Under the pieces are notes generated by a model. It did not search any database. It was not told the origin of the DNA and saw only the letters and a list, made by a program, of their open reading frames with translations. Source: Actinomycetota bacterium (GTDB lineage Bacteria; Actinomycetota; Acidimicrobiia; Acidimicrobiales; Ilumatobacteraceae). Taken from it: a DNA stretch of 16,094 nucleotides. A program made the position numbers and the translations under genes. Numbering within the stretch: the first letter of the stretch is position 1; every line of letters begins with the position of its first letter. Of the stretch, positions 1 through 7,183 are shown one piece after another. The stretch lies in contig SYEA01000065.1 of the NCBI GenBank assembly GCA_005800965.1, forward strand, positions 1-16,094. Direction: 5' to 3'.

Positions 1-1
1 G

Positions 2-2137
2 CAGATGGGCGACGTGGGCCCGTGCGGCCCGTGCTCTGAAATTCATATCGACCGTGGAAGCGCCTTTGGCCCCGATGGTGGGCCGCTGCACGACCCAGCG
101 GGTGATCGTTTCCTTGAATTTTGGAATCTGGTGTTCATGCAATACAACCAATCCAAAGACGGCACACGCACTCGCTTGCCACGACCATCGATCGACACGG
201 GCGCTGGTTTTGAGCGCATCCTGACTTTGGTGCAAGGTGTCGACTCGGTGTGGGAGACCGACCTGATGGCACCGCTCGTTGACACGGGTCGGCGCCTCAC
301 GGGTGCCGAGTATCGCGTCGGTGACTACGACCACCGACCGAGTTTCAGTTTGCGGGTGCTGGCTGAACACGCACGTTCGTCGATGATGATGATTAACGAT
401 GGGGTATTTCCGTCGAATGAAGGCCGCGGCTACGTTCTGCGACGCATCATTCGGCGCGCGGTGCGGCATGCGTATTTGTTGGGATGCGAAAAGCTGGTGA
501 TGCCTTCGCTGGTCGAGACCTCACTCGGCATCATGAAAGGCGCGTATCCCGAGTTGGCGACCAACAGCGATTTCATCCTTGGGGTCATCACCCGCGAAGA
601 AGAGAAGTTTCGCTCGACACTACGCAATGGGCTCACCATCCTTGAGGACGAAATTGGCGCCAAGAAAAAATCCATCTCGGGTTCGGCCGCGTTCCAACTG
701 CACGACACCTACGGGTTTCCCCTGGAACTGACCCAAGAAATAGCGGCGGAGCGCGGCGTTGACGTCGATACGGCAGGCTTCGAGCAAGAGATGGGGGAGC
801 AGCGGGAACGCGCCAAGAGCGCTCGCAAGAGCGACACCGCCAACCCACAACGGGTTGCCACCTACAAGGCCTTGGTGGATAACCATGGCGCCACCAAATT
901 CGTTGGCTACGACCACGACACTGCCGACACGAAGGTCATTGAGGTGCTTGGGCCGTTTGATCACGATGACGGCTCGGCGGTGTTCGAGATGTTCCTTGAA
1001 GCGTCGCCGTTTTATGCCGAGAGCGGTGGCCAAGTTGGGGACACCGGCACGATTACAGCCGACTCAGCCAGTGCCCAAGTAATCGACACCACGTTCGCTG
1101 CCCCCGGGTTGCGACGCCATCTGGTGCGCATCACTCGTGGCCAGTTCGCAGCCGGCACCATCGTGCACGCTGCGATCGATGGTGTTGCCCGAGCGGCGAC
1201 CCGGCGCAATCACACCGCAACCCATGTGTTGCACTGGGCGTTGCGCAAGGTGCTGGGAGAACACGTGAAGCAAGCCGGCTCGCTCGTGGCGCCTGATCGA
1301 CTGCGGTTCGACTTCAGCCACTATGAAGCCGTCACGCCTGCCGAGATTCGTCGCATCGAGCAGATGGCAAACTCCGAAGTGATCGCCAATAGCAAGGTCA
1401 GTGCCAACGAAATGTCGAAACAGGCGGCAACCGACAAAGGTGCCATCGCATTTTTCGGCGACAAGTACGGCGATGTTGTTCGAGTGCTCGAGGCTGGCAG
1501 TTCGCTCGAGTTGTGCGGTGGTACCCATGTTTCGGCAACCGGGGATATTGGGCCGATCAAAATCGTGAGTGAAGGCTCGATTGGTAGCAACCTGCGTCGT
1601 GTCGAAGCAGTCACGGGCGAGAACGCCATTCGCTATCTGCTGGATCTCACCGACACGCTGGCCAACGCGGCCGATGTGTTGGGAACCAAACCAGACGATG
1701 TGGTGGCCGCGGCACAACGCGCCATCGACAACGCCAAGGCACTCGGCGACGAAATCAAAAAGCTGCGAGCAGCACAAACATTGTCGCGAGCCGGTGACTG
1801 TGCTGCGAAAGCGGTGGACGGCGTAGTGGTGGCGCGCGTCGACGGGTTGGCCCCAGCGGATCTGCGCGATTTGGCAATTGCCATTCGGTCGACGCCCAAT
1901 GTGGTGGCCGTGGTGCTGGGTGGTGTCTCTGACACTGGTGGTGTGGCACTCGTGGCCGCTGTGGCGCCAACGAGCGGGCTGAAGGCTGGCGAACTCATCA
2001 AAGATGCAGCCAAGCAAGTTGGCGGGGGTGGCGGCGGCAAGGGCGACATCGCCACTGCTGGTGGCAAGAATGTTGCAGCCATCGACGATGCTCTGGCAAC
2101 AGCAACGCAGGCCGTTGAAGCGGCCCGGCGCGCGTAG
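2..2137 (+). CDS. alaS: Alanyl-tRNA synthetase, C-terminal ~711 residues (5' end cut by window edge)
   Basis: This cytoplasmic class II enzyme charges tRNA-Ala with alanine and hydrolyses mischarged Ser- or Gly-tRNA-Ala. The frame is open from base 2, so the true start lies upstream and roughly 160-170 N-terminal residues are missing compared with full-length AlaRS of about 880. Numbering from the Met at base 5, visible landmarks are: MGDVGPCGPCSEI of the catalytic core (1-13), class II motif 3 DTGAGFER (64-71), and SNEGRGYVLRRIIRRAVRH in the tRNA-recognition region. The editing-site zinc motifs are HTATH (403-407) and CGGTH (504-508). The C-Ala glycine run starts at 673 and is followed by KGDIATAGG. 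All editing ligands are present, so the enzyme should proofread. The stop at 2135-2137 is two bases before ruvX. The family call is certain; only the N-terminus is unseen. Confidence 0.98.
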   Translation, partial: QMGDVGPCGPCSEIHIDRGSAFGPDGGPLHDPAGDRFLEFWNLVFMQYNQSKDGTRTRLPRPSIDTGAGFERILTLVQGVDSVWETDLMAPLVDTGRRLTGAEYRVGDYDHRPSFSLRVLAEHARSSMMMINDGVFPSNEGRGYVLRRIIRRAVRHAYLLGCEKLVMPSLVETSLGIMKGAYPELATNSDFILGVITREEEKFRSTLRNGLTILEDEIGAKKKSISGSAAFQLHDTYGFPLELTQEIAAERGVDVDTAGFEQEMGEQRERAKSARKSDTANPQRVATYKALVDNHGATKFVGYDHDTADTKVIEVLGPFDHDDGSAVFEMFLEASPFYAESGGQVGDTGTITADSASAQVIDTTFAAPGLRRHLVRITRGQFAAGTIVHAAIDGVARAATRRNHTATHVLHWALRKVLGEHVKQAGSLVAPDRLRFDFSHYEAVTPAEIRRIEQMANSEVIANSKVSANEMSKQAATDKGAIAFFGDKYGDVVRVLEAGSSLELCGGTHVSATGDIGPIKIVSEGSIGSNLRRVEAVTGENAIRYLLDLTDTLANAADVLGTKPDDVVAAAQRAIDNAKALGDEIKKLRAAQTLSRAGDCAAKAVDGVVVARVDGLAPADLRDLAIAIRSTPNVVAVVLGGVSDTGGVALVAAVAPTSGLKAGELIKDAAKQVGGGGGGKGDIATAGGKNVAAIDDALATATQAVEAARRA

Positions 2138-2139
2138 TA

Positions 2140-2583
2140 ATGCGCTGTCTCGGCCTAGACCTTGGCGCAAAGCGAATTGGCGTGGCCTTGTGCGACCCAG
2201 ATGAACGAGTTGCCACACCGCTGCAGGTGGTGAATCGGGGCAAGACCAAACACGACGATTACGTAGCGATTCGACGTGTGGTGGAAGAGTACGAAGCACA
2301 GGCCGTGGTGGTGGGGCTGCCACTCAATATGAGTGGCAAGGCCACAGCTGCTGCACAAAGTGCCATGGCTGAAGCCGAGCAACTTCGTAGTGTGCTCAGT
2401 GTGATCAGCGTGCCCGTATATGTACATGATGAGCGCTTGACCACGGTCAGTGCCGATCGGTCATTGATGGAGATGCAAATGAAGGCTGATGCGCGTCGTC
2501 GCGTGGTGGACAAAGTGGCTGCAGCGGTGATGCTCCAGGGTTTTATCGACCATCGTCGCAACACATCAGATCGCGCGCAATGA
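2140..2583 (+). CDS. ruvX: RuvX/YqgF-family Holliday junction resolvase-like nuclease
   Basis: A 147-residue RNase H-fold protein of the YqgF/RuvX family, which has been linked to pre-16S rRNA 5'-end maturation and to Holliday junction resolution. The acidic catalytic residues are in their family positions: D7 in LGLDLGAKRIGVA, D97-E98 in DERLTT and D124 in VVDKVAAAVMLQ. The VVGLP strand motif is also present. Length is normal for the family. The start codon is two bases after the alaS stop and has no recognisable Shine-Dalgarno sequence, so it probably depends on coupling to alaS. The stop overlaps the mltG start as ATGA (2580-2583). The alaS-ruvX-mltG order is widespread in Actinobacteria and Firmicutes. 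The physiological role in this organism cannot be read from sequence. Confidence 0.95.
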   Translation: MRCLGLDLGAKRIGVALCDPDERVATPLQVVNRGKTKHDDYVAIRRVVEEYEAQAVVVGLPLNMSGKATAAAQSAMAEAEQLRSVLSVISVPVYVHDERLTTVSADRSLMEMQMKADARRRVVDKVAAAVMLQGFIDHRRNTSDRAQ

Positions 2584-3599
2584 GCGGCACCGACAAACAC
2601 GTTTCTGAAGAACGTGTTTCTGAGAAGCCCTGGCGCGAAGACCCGTGGGACACCGTGTTGCCGGGTGATCCGGCGGACACTGATGGCATGCTGCCCGATT
2701 TGCGCGCGTACTCGCGCCAGATTTTGCTAGGTCTGGCCACGGTGGCGGTGGTGTTCATCGCCTGGGCGGGTTGGCAGGTGCGCGATTTGGCTAGCCAAGT
2801 GGAAAGCAACGAACAACAGAGTGCACCAGCTCAAGCCGCATTGGTTGAAGTCTCCGTGGTGTTTCCAGAAGGTTTTACGGTTGCCCAGATTGCCGCCCGG
2901 CTCGAGCGTGACGGCCCAGGTTTGAGCGCTGCCGAAGTCGATGCAGCACTGGCAACAAACACACTGGCAGCACCATTTCGCCCTGCCGGCGAGACGTCGT
3001 ACGAGGGGTTGTTGTTTCCTGCCTTGTATCGCATTGCGGCCTACGAGACCGAGCAAGACGTCATCGAGCGGATGATCGAAGAGATGCGCACACGGGCGAT
3101 CTCCAACGACATCGAAGCGGGTGCCGAGCGTCTTGGTCGTACTCCGTACGAGATCATCACGATCGCCTCGCTCATTGAAAAAGAGGTCAAGGTGCCCGAA
3201 GAGCGGGCCCTGGTGTCACGCGTGATTCACAATCGTCTTGCCAAAGAAATGGAATTGCAGATCGACGCGGCGCTCTACTACGGCGCGGCACCCGATGCAA
3301 AGTTTGCCGATCTGAAGGCAGCCGATAGCCCGTTCAACGTGTACTTGCGCAAGGGACTGCCACCAACTCCTATTGCTAGCCCCGGTGAAGCGGCGTTGAT
3401 TGCTGCTCTCAACCCCGCCGATAATCCTGCTGCTGACGACCCGCTGTGCACGGTGCGTAACCGCCGCGAGAAAACCGAACCGTGTCAACTGCTGTTTTAT
3501 GTGTTGGCCGATGCGCAGGGCGCTCATGCATTTTCGACTTCGTATCGTCTGCACGAAATCAATGTTGCTGCGGCCAAACAAGCAGGCATCTTGCCATGA
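2580..3599 (+). CDS. mltG: Endolytic murein transglycosylase MltG (YceG-like)
   Basis: A 339-residue inner-membrane protein that cleaves nascent glycan strands and so sets peptidoglycan chain ends. The layout is typical: a polar cytoplasmic tail (1-46), one membrane segment around 47-66, a LysM-like stretch (VVFPEGFTVAQIAARL) and then the YceG catalytic domain. The catalytic Glu is E200 in ASLIEKEVKVPEE, matching the EKE motif of E. coli MltG. Further signatures are RVIHNRL, the SPFNVYLRKGLPPTPIASPG block and HAFSTSYRLHEINV near the C-terminus. The usual LQ-x-D-x-T-V-x-Y motif reads LQIDAALYYG here, a mild variant. It overlaps ruvX and aroE by ATGA at both ends. The N-terminal coding sequence carries a perfect 9-bp inverted repeat, listed separately. 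Confidence 0.95.
   Translation: MSGTDKHVSEERVSEKPWREDPWDTVLPGDPADTDGMLPDLRAYSRQILLGLATVAVVFIAWAGWQVRDLASQVESNEQQSAPAQAALVEVSVVFPEGFTVAQIAARLERDGPGLSAAEVDAALATNTLAAPFRPAGETSYEGLLFPALYRIAAYETEQDVIERMIEEMRTRAISNDIEAGAERLGRTPYEIITIASLIEKEVKVPEERALVSRVIHNRLAKEMELQIDAALYYGAAPDAKFADLKAADSPFNVYLRKGLPPTPIASPGEAALIAALNPADNPAADDPLCTVRNRREKTEPCQLLFYVLADAQGAHAFSTSYRLHEINVAAAKQAGILP
2595..2619 (+). repeat. Perfect 9-bp inverted repeat in the start of mltG
   Basis: AAACACGTT (2595-2603) is the exact reverse complement of AACGTGTTT (2611-2619), with a 7-base spacer. In RNA it could form a hairpin about 15 bases after the mltG start codon. The same stretch contains GTTTCTGA twice, 15 bases apart, encoding a repeated Val-Ser-Glu. 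One such repeat is expected by chance in a window of this size, so a role is uncertain. Confidence 0.3.
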
Positions 3600-4435
3600 G
3601 CACCCAGATTGCAGCGGTGATTGGCAGCCCGGTGCGCCACAGCCTGTCGCCCGCAATTCACAACGCGGTGTTTGCCGCCCACGGCGACGACTGGATGTAC
3701 GCAGCGTTCGAGGTGCAACCCGAACAAGCGACTGCAGCAATCGATGCCATGCGCATCTTGGGGATTGCTGGCTTGTCCATCACGATGCCGCACAAAGAAA
3801 TGGTGATGGCTGCACTCGATGAAGTGCACCCGGCGGCCAAGTTGGTGGGTGCGGTCAACACGGTGGTGCGCAATGGCAACCTGCTGGTGGGGCACAACAC
3901 CGATGGCGTCGGTTGTGTTGATGCGCTCAGTGCTGCTGGCGCTGACTTGTCGTCGGTCGCAGTCGTTGGTGCCGGTGCTACGGCGCGGGCAGTCGTCGCA
4001 GCTTTGGCAGCGCACGGTGCACGTGTCACGGTCGTAAATCGCTCGCCGGCACGACTGGCAACCGCCGTGGCAGTCGGCAACTCGGCACGCGCTGAATCCA
4101 CCTTTGCTGGTGTCTTGCTCGACGTTGGCGCTTGTGCCACCATCGTGAACACCACACCCGTTGGCATGGCCGACGTTTCTGGCACCGCACCCGACGCGTT
4201 GCCGTTTGACGCGCAGGTTTTGACAAATCGTCACACGGTGCTAGACGCCGTGTATCACCCGCTCAACACGCCACTCGTGCAGGCCGCCCGTGCCCGTGGT
4301 GCAAACGTGGTTGACGGGCTCGACATGCTGTGTGCTCAAGCGCGCCGCCAACAGCAACTGTGGTTGGGTCGCTTGCCAGATGTTGCGCTCATGCGTGATG
4401 CTGCTCTGGCTGAGCTAGCCAAACGACACAGGTAG
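3596..4435 (+). CDS. aroE: Shikimate dehydrogenase
   Basis: Catalyses NADPH-dependent reduction of 3-dehydroshikimate to shikimate, step 4 of the shikimate pathway. The protein has 279 residues, normal for AroE. The substrate-binding SLS is at 16-18, catalytic K67 lies in SITMPHK and D103 in GHNTDG. The nucleotide-binding loop GAGATA is at 125-130, with NRS (148-150) as the adenosine-phosphate pocket. NTTPVGM (185-191) and the C-terminal GLDMLCAQA block are also present. I chose the ATG at 3596 because it makes an ATGA overlap with mltG and puts the family N-terminus (QIAAVIGSPVRHS) at the right place. The reading frame stays open back to 3482, but that extension is antisense-like, Cys-rich sequence inside mltG. 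The nucleotide loop is GAGATA rather than the commoner GAGGAA. The stop also forms part of a promoter-like motif for aroC. Confidence 0.96.
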   Translation: MSTQIAAVIGSPVRHSLSPAIHNAVFAAHGDDWMYAAFEVQPEQATAAIDAMRILGIAGLSITMPHKEMVMAALDEVHPAAKLVGAVNTVVRNGNLLVGHNTDGVGCVDALSAAGADLSSVAVVGAGATARAVVAALAAHGARVTVVNRSPARLATAVAVGNSARAESTFAGVLLDVGACATIVNTTPVGMADVSGTAPDALPFDAQVLTNRHTVLDAVYHPLNTPLVQAARARGANVVDGLDMLCAQARRQQQLWLGRLPDVALMRDAALAELAKRHR

Positions 4436-4438
4436 AAT
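4433..4438 (+). promoter_or_regulatory. Candidate -10 element for a leaderless aroC transcript
   Basis: TAGAAT fits the actinobacterial TANNNT -10 pattern and includes the aroE stop codon. It is followed by an AT-rich stretch (TTAAA) unusual in this GC-rich window, with 9 bases between it and the aroC ATG at 4448. A transcript starting 7-10 bases downstream would begin at or within three bases of the start codon. No convincing -35 box is visible and aroC has no Shine-Dalgarno site. The call is an inference. Confidence 0.35.
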
Positions 4439-4447
4439 TTAAAGCGC

Positions 4448-5611
4448 ATGTTGCGCTACTTGACCGCCGGAGAGAGTCACGGTCAAGCGCTCGTAGTAAT
4501 CGTCGAAGGTTTGCCTTCTAATCTGCCGGTTGTCGTTGCCGATATTGCCGACGAGCTGGCTCGTCGCCGACTCGGCTTCGGCCGCGGGCCACGCCAAAAG
4601 TTTGAACAAGACGAAATCGAACTCATCGGCGGAATTCGCCATGGACGCACCCTCGGCTCACCCGTGGCGGTGCTCATCAAAAACACCGAATGGTTTCGCA
4701 GTGATGTTTGGCACGAAGAGATGTCGCCACATCCGGGTGCAACCAAAAAGCCGCTGACACAACCGCGCCCTGGGCACGCCGATCTGGTCGGGATGCAGAA
4801 GTACGACTTTGTCGACGCTCGCGACGTGTTGGAGCGTGCCAGTGCGCGCGAAACCAGTGCGCGTGTGGTGGCCGGTGCGCTCGCCAAACTGCTGCTCAAA
4901 CAGATTGGTGTCGACATCGTGTCGCACGTGGTTGGCCTCGGCGCTGCGACGAATAGTTCACCCGATCGACCGGGCCCCAATGACACGCCGCGTATTGACG
5001 AGTCGCCCGTGCGATGCTTCAACAAAGCGGCTGAGCAAGACATGATCGCCGAAATCGAAGCAGCAGCCAAAGACGGGGACAGCCTCGGTGGGATTGTTGA
5101 AGTGCTCACGTACGGCCTGCCTGTCGGCTTGGGCAGCCATGTGCACTGGGATCGCAAAATTGACGGCATGCTCGCAGCATCGATCATGAGTATTCAGGCG
5201 GTCAAGGGCGTAGAAATTGGTGATGGCTTCACGGGTGCAGCCCGCCGCGGTAGCGAGGCCCACGACGCCATTTCCTGGGACGAAGCGAGCGGTACTTATC
5301 GCCGCGAAACCTCCAAGGCCGGCGGCACCGAAGGTGGAATGACCACTGGCGAAGTGCTGGTCGTGCGCGCAGCCATGAAGCCGCTCTCAACCCTGAACCG
5401 TCCGACACTCAAAACCGTCGACGTGATGTCAAAGCAAGAAACGGTGAGTTTCAAGGAGCGCACCGATGTGACCGCAGTGCCCGCGATGGGAGTCGTTGCC
5501 GAGACCATGGTGGCGCTCGTGTTGGCAGCCGAAGCCCAACGCAAGTTTGGCGGCGACTCGGTCGCCGAGTTTGTTCGCAATTCCCGCGCCTTTGCCGAGT
5601 CGCTGCGCTAA
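4448..5611 (+). CDS. aroC: Chorismate synthase
   Basis: Makes chorismate from 5-enolpyruvylshikimate-3-phosphate, the last step of the shikimate pathway, using reduced FMN as a non-consumed cofactor. The 387-residue protein is full length. Diagnostic blocks are GESHG (8-12), GRGPRQ (45-50), the flavin/substrate region RPGHAD (107-112) with KYDF, ERASARETSARV (129-140), and the C-terminal VPAMGVVAE and FGGDS (367-371). The gap from aroE is only 12 bases and lacks a Shine-Dalgarno site. The start codon lies in a small hairpin (AGCGCA 4443-4448 with TGCGCT 4452-4457), and a promoter-like TAGAAT precedes it. The stop is five bases before aroK. FMN reductase is not encoded nearby. Confidence 0.97.
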   Translation: MLRYLTAGESHGQALVVIVEGLPSNLPVVVADIADELARRRLGFGRGPRQKFEQDEIELIGGIRHGRTLGSPVAVLIKNTEWFRSDVWHEEMSPHPGATKKPLTQPRPGHADLVGMQKYDFVDARDVLERASARETSARVVAGALAKLLLKQIGVDIVSHVVGLGAATNSSPDRPGPNDTPRIDESPVRCFNKAAEQDMIAEIEAAAKDGDSLGGIVEVLTYGLPVGLGSHVHWDRKIDGMLAASIMSIQAVKGVEIGDGFTGAARRGSEAHDAISWDEASGTYRRETSKAGGTEGGMTTGEVLVVRAAMKPLSTLNRPTLKTVDVMSKQETVSFKERTDVTAVPAMGVVAETMVALVLAAEAQRKFGGDSVAEFVRNSRAFAESLR

Positions 5612-5616
5612 GCGTC

Positions 5617-6156
5617 ATGTCGCGCACAGTTTCGTCGCGCACAGTTGTGCTGGTCGGAATGATGGGGTCGGGCAAAACCACGGTGGGTCGGCAAGTTGCA
5701 TCGGCTTTGGCCATGCGTTTTATCGACACGGATGACGCCGTGGTGGCAGTGGCAGGCAAGGCCGTACGCGATATTTTTGCCGAAGATGGCGAAGCAGCAT
5801 TTCGCGCAGCGGAGTCGCAGGCGCTGGCCACCGCTTTGGCGTCAACCGACGATGTGTTGGTGGCAGCAGCAGGCGGCACGGTGCTGAGCGAGGTCAACAG
5901 GCAAGTGATGCAAGACGCAGCCGACATGGTGGTGTGGCTTGACGCCGACCCCACGACGCTGAGCGAGCGCACCAGCCGCGGTGCTCATCGTCCATTGTTG
6001 GACGGCGATCCGGCCAGTCGGTTGGCTGTGCTTGATACCGAGCGGCGCGTGTTGTATGCAAGCGTGGCAGATGTGTGCATCAATACCGCGGGCAAGTCGA
6101 TTCAGGAAGTCGTGCAGCTCGTGATGAATGCGGTGACTGCGGAGCACGCATCATGA
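5617..6156 (+). CDS. aroK: Shikimate kinase
   Basis: Phosphorylates shikimate at the 3-position with ATP, step 5 of the pathway. The 179-residue protein has the Walker A loop GMMGSGKTT (14-22), the shikimate-binding Asp in DTDD (37-40) and R63 in the FRAAES element. The LID sequence RGAHRPLL holds R121 and R125. The shikimate-contacting GGG signature reads A85-G86-G87 here, a substitution in the first glycine. The first ten codons contain a 15-base near-tandem duplication encoding SRTVS-SRTVV. No Shine-Dalgarno site precedes the start, which lies five bases after aroC, and the stop overlaps aroB as ATGA. It could in principle be a related gluconate-type kinase, but context and motifs make aroK secure. 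Confidence 0.96.
   Translation: MSRTVSSRTVVLVGMMGSGKTTVGRQVASALAMRFIDTDDAVVAVAGKAVRDIFAEDGEAAFRAAESQALATALASTDDVLVAAAGGTVLSEVNRQVMQDAADMVVWLDADPTTLSERTSRGAHRPLLDGDPASRLAVLDTERRVLYASVADVCINTAGKSIQEVVQLVMNAVTAEHAS
5619..5646 (+). repeat. 15-base-period direct duplication at the aroK 5' end
   Basis: The 13-mer GTCGCGCACAGTT occurs at 5619-5631 and again at 5634-5646, a period of 15 bases or five codons. It looks like a small in-frame slippage or duplication in the disordered N-terminus, just before the first beta-strand of the kinase. Confidence 0.6.
6141..6144 (+). promoter_or_regulatory. Ribosome binding site for aroB
   Basis: GGAG lies eight bases before the ATG at 6153 and inside the end of aroK. 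It supports that start over the in-frame upstream ATG at 6075. Confidence 0.55.
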
Positions 6157-7178
6157 CCCGAAAAGTGCGTGTGGCCCTTGGCGAGCGGTCGTATGACGTA
6201 ATCGTCGGGCGAGGAGCCGTGTCTGAATTGGCCACGCTGATTCCGACCGACGTTCGCCGGGTGGCAATCGTGACGCAGGCCCATCTGCCGTTTGATGTGG
6301 CACCGCATCTTCCTGCTGCGGTGGCCGTATCACGGCACGTGGTGGGTGACGGTGAGGCGCACAAAACTTTGGCCACCATCGAACGGTTGACCGAAGAGTT
6401 TGCCGCCGCTGGGCTCACCCGCAACGACTTGGTCGTCGGTGTGGGCGGGGGAATGGTCACCGACATCGCTGGCTTCGCCGCCGCATCGTGGCACCGTGGC
6501 ATTCGGGTGGTGCACGTATCCACCACATTGGTGGGCATGATCGACGCTGCCATCGGTGGCAAGACCGGGGTCAATCTTGCTGCCGGTAAAAACTTGGTCG
6601 GCGCTTTCTGGCAACCAACCGGCGTGGTGTGCGACACCGCCATGCTCGACACACTGCCCGCACGCGAGCAGCGTTGTGGCAGCGGAGAGATGGCGAAGTA
6701 CCACTTCTTGACTGGTGACGATTTGTTGTCACTCGACTTGGATGCGCGAATCGCACGTTGTGTGCAGATTAAGGCCGACATCGTCGGGCAAGACGAGCGC
6801 GAATCGGGTCGTCGAGCGGTACTCAACTACGGCCACACTTTCGGACACGCCCTCGAAGTGGAAAGCAATTTTGCCCTGGCCCACGGCGAGTCGGTGGCCA
6901 TCGGCATGATGTTTGCCGCCCATGTTGCTCATGCCCTGGGTCGAATCGATGCTGGTCGTGTGGACGAGCATCGACAGGTGATTGTTGAGCACTACGGGTT
7001 GTCGGTGGCGGTGCCACCAGGTGTGCAACGCACTCGGTTGGTGGCGCTAATGAAGCACGATAAAAAAGCCGTGGCGGGGCTGACATTCGTGTTGGATGGC
7101 CCCAACGGCATCGAGACGGTAAGCGGTGTTGACGAAGCAGTGCTGCATACGGCATTCGACGCGCTTTCTGTACCCTAA
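6153..7178 (+). CDS. aroB: 3-dehydroquinate synthase
   Basis: Converts DAHP to 3-dehydroquinate, step 2 of the shikimate pathway, with catalytic NAD and a divalent metal (Zn or Co). The protein has 341 residues. The NAD loop is GVGGGMVTD (96-104), followed by AGFAAASWHRGI. The IGGKTGVN and GKNLVGAF block contains K137 and K146. Metal ligands are E179 (GSGEMAKY), H228 (NYGHTFGH) and H244 (HGES). The DKK near the C-terminus (303-305) is also typical. I chose the ATG at 6153 because it overlaps the aroK stop as ATGA, has a GGAG upstream and starts the conserved region at once. The open frame back to 6075 reads through aroK. All active-site residues are intact. Confidence 0.97.
   Translation: MTRKVRVALGERSYDVIVGRGAVSELATLIPTDVRRVAIVTQAHLPFDVAPHLPAAVAVSRHVVGDGEAHKTLATIERLTEEFAAAGLTRNDLVVGVGGGMVTDIAGFAAASWHRGIRVVHVSTTLVGMIDAAIGGKTGVNLAAGKNLVGAFWQPTGVVCDTAMLDTLPAREQRCGSGEMAKYHFLTGDDLLSLDLDARIARCVQIKADIVGQDERESGRRAVLNYGHTFGHALEVESNFALAHGESVAIGMMFAAHVAHALGRIDAGRVDEHRQVIVEHYGLSVAVPPGVQRTRLVALMKHDKKAVAGLTFVLDGPNGIETVSGVDEAVLHTAFDALSVP
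7171..7176 (+). promoter_or_regulatory. Candidate -10 element for a leaderless aroQ transcript
   Basis: TACCCT fits TANNNT and sits at the very end of aroB, with 7 bases between it and the aroQ ATG at 7184. This is the spacing expected if transcription starts on the A of the start codon. No clear -35 box and no Shine-Dalgarno site are visible. The overlapping TAAATT is an alternative -10, but it is only two bases from the ATG. Confidence 0.33.
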
Positions 7179-7183
7179 ATTGC

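Noticed and set aside
2027..2041. Glycine-coding GGC/GGT run at the end of alaS as a repeat element
   Set aside because: It encodes the normal poly-Gly motif of the AlaRS C-Ala domain.
1064..2323. Long open frame of 419 codons on the - strand
   Set aside because: It is antisense to alaS and the start of ruvX, whose protein motifs are unmistakable, and its translation is low-complexity His/Arg/Cys-rich with no recognisable domain.
3482..3595. N-terminal extension of aroE
   Set aside because: The 38 extra residues lie inside mltG and are Cys-rich non-family sequence; the ATG at 3596 gives an ATGA overlap and the normal AroE N-terminus.
6075..6152. N-terminal extension of aroB
   Set aside because: It is out-of-frame aroK sequence; the ATG at 6153 has a GGAG upstream and begins the conserved region.
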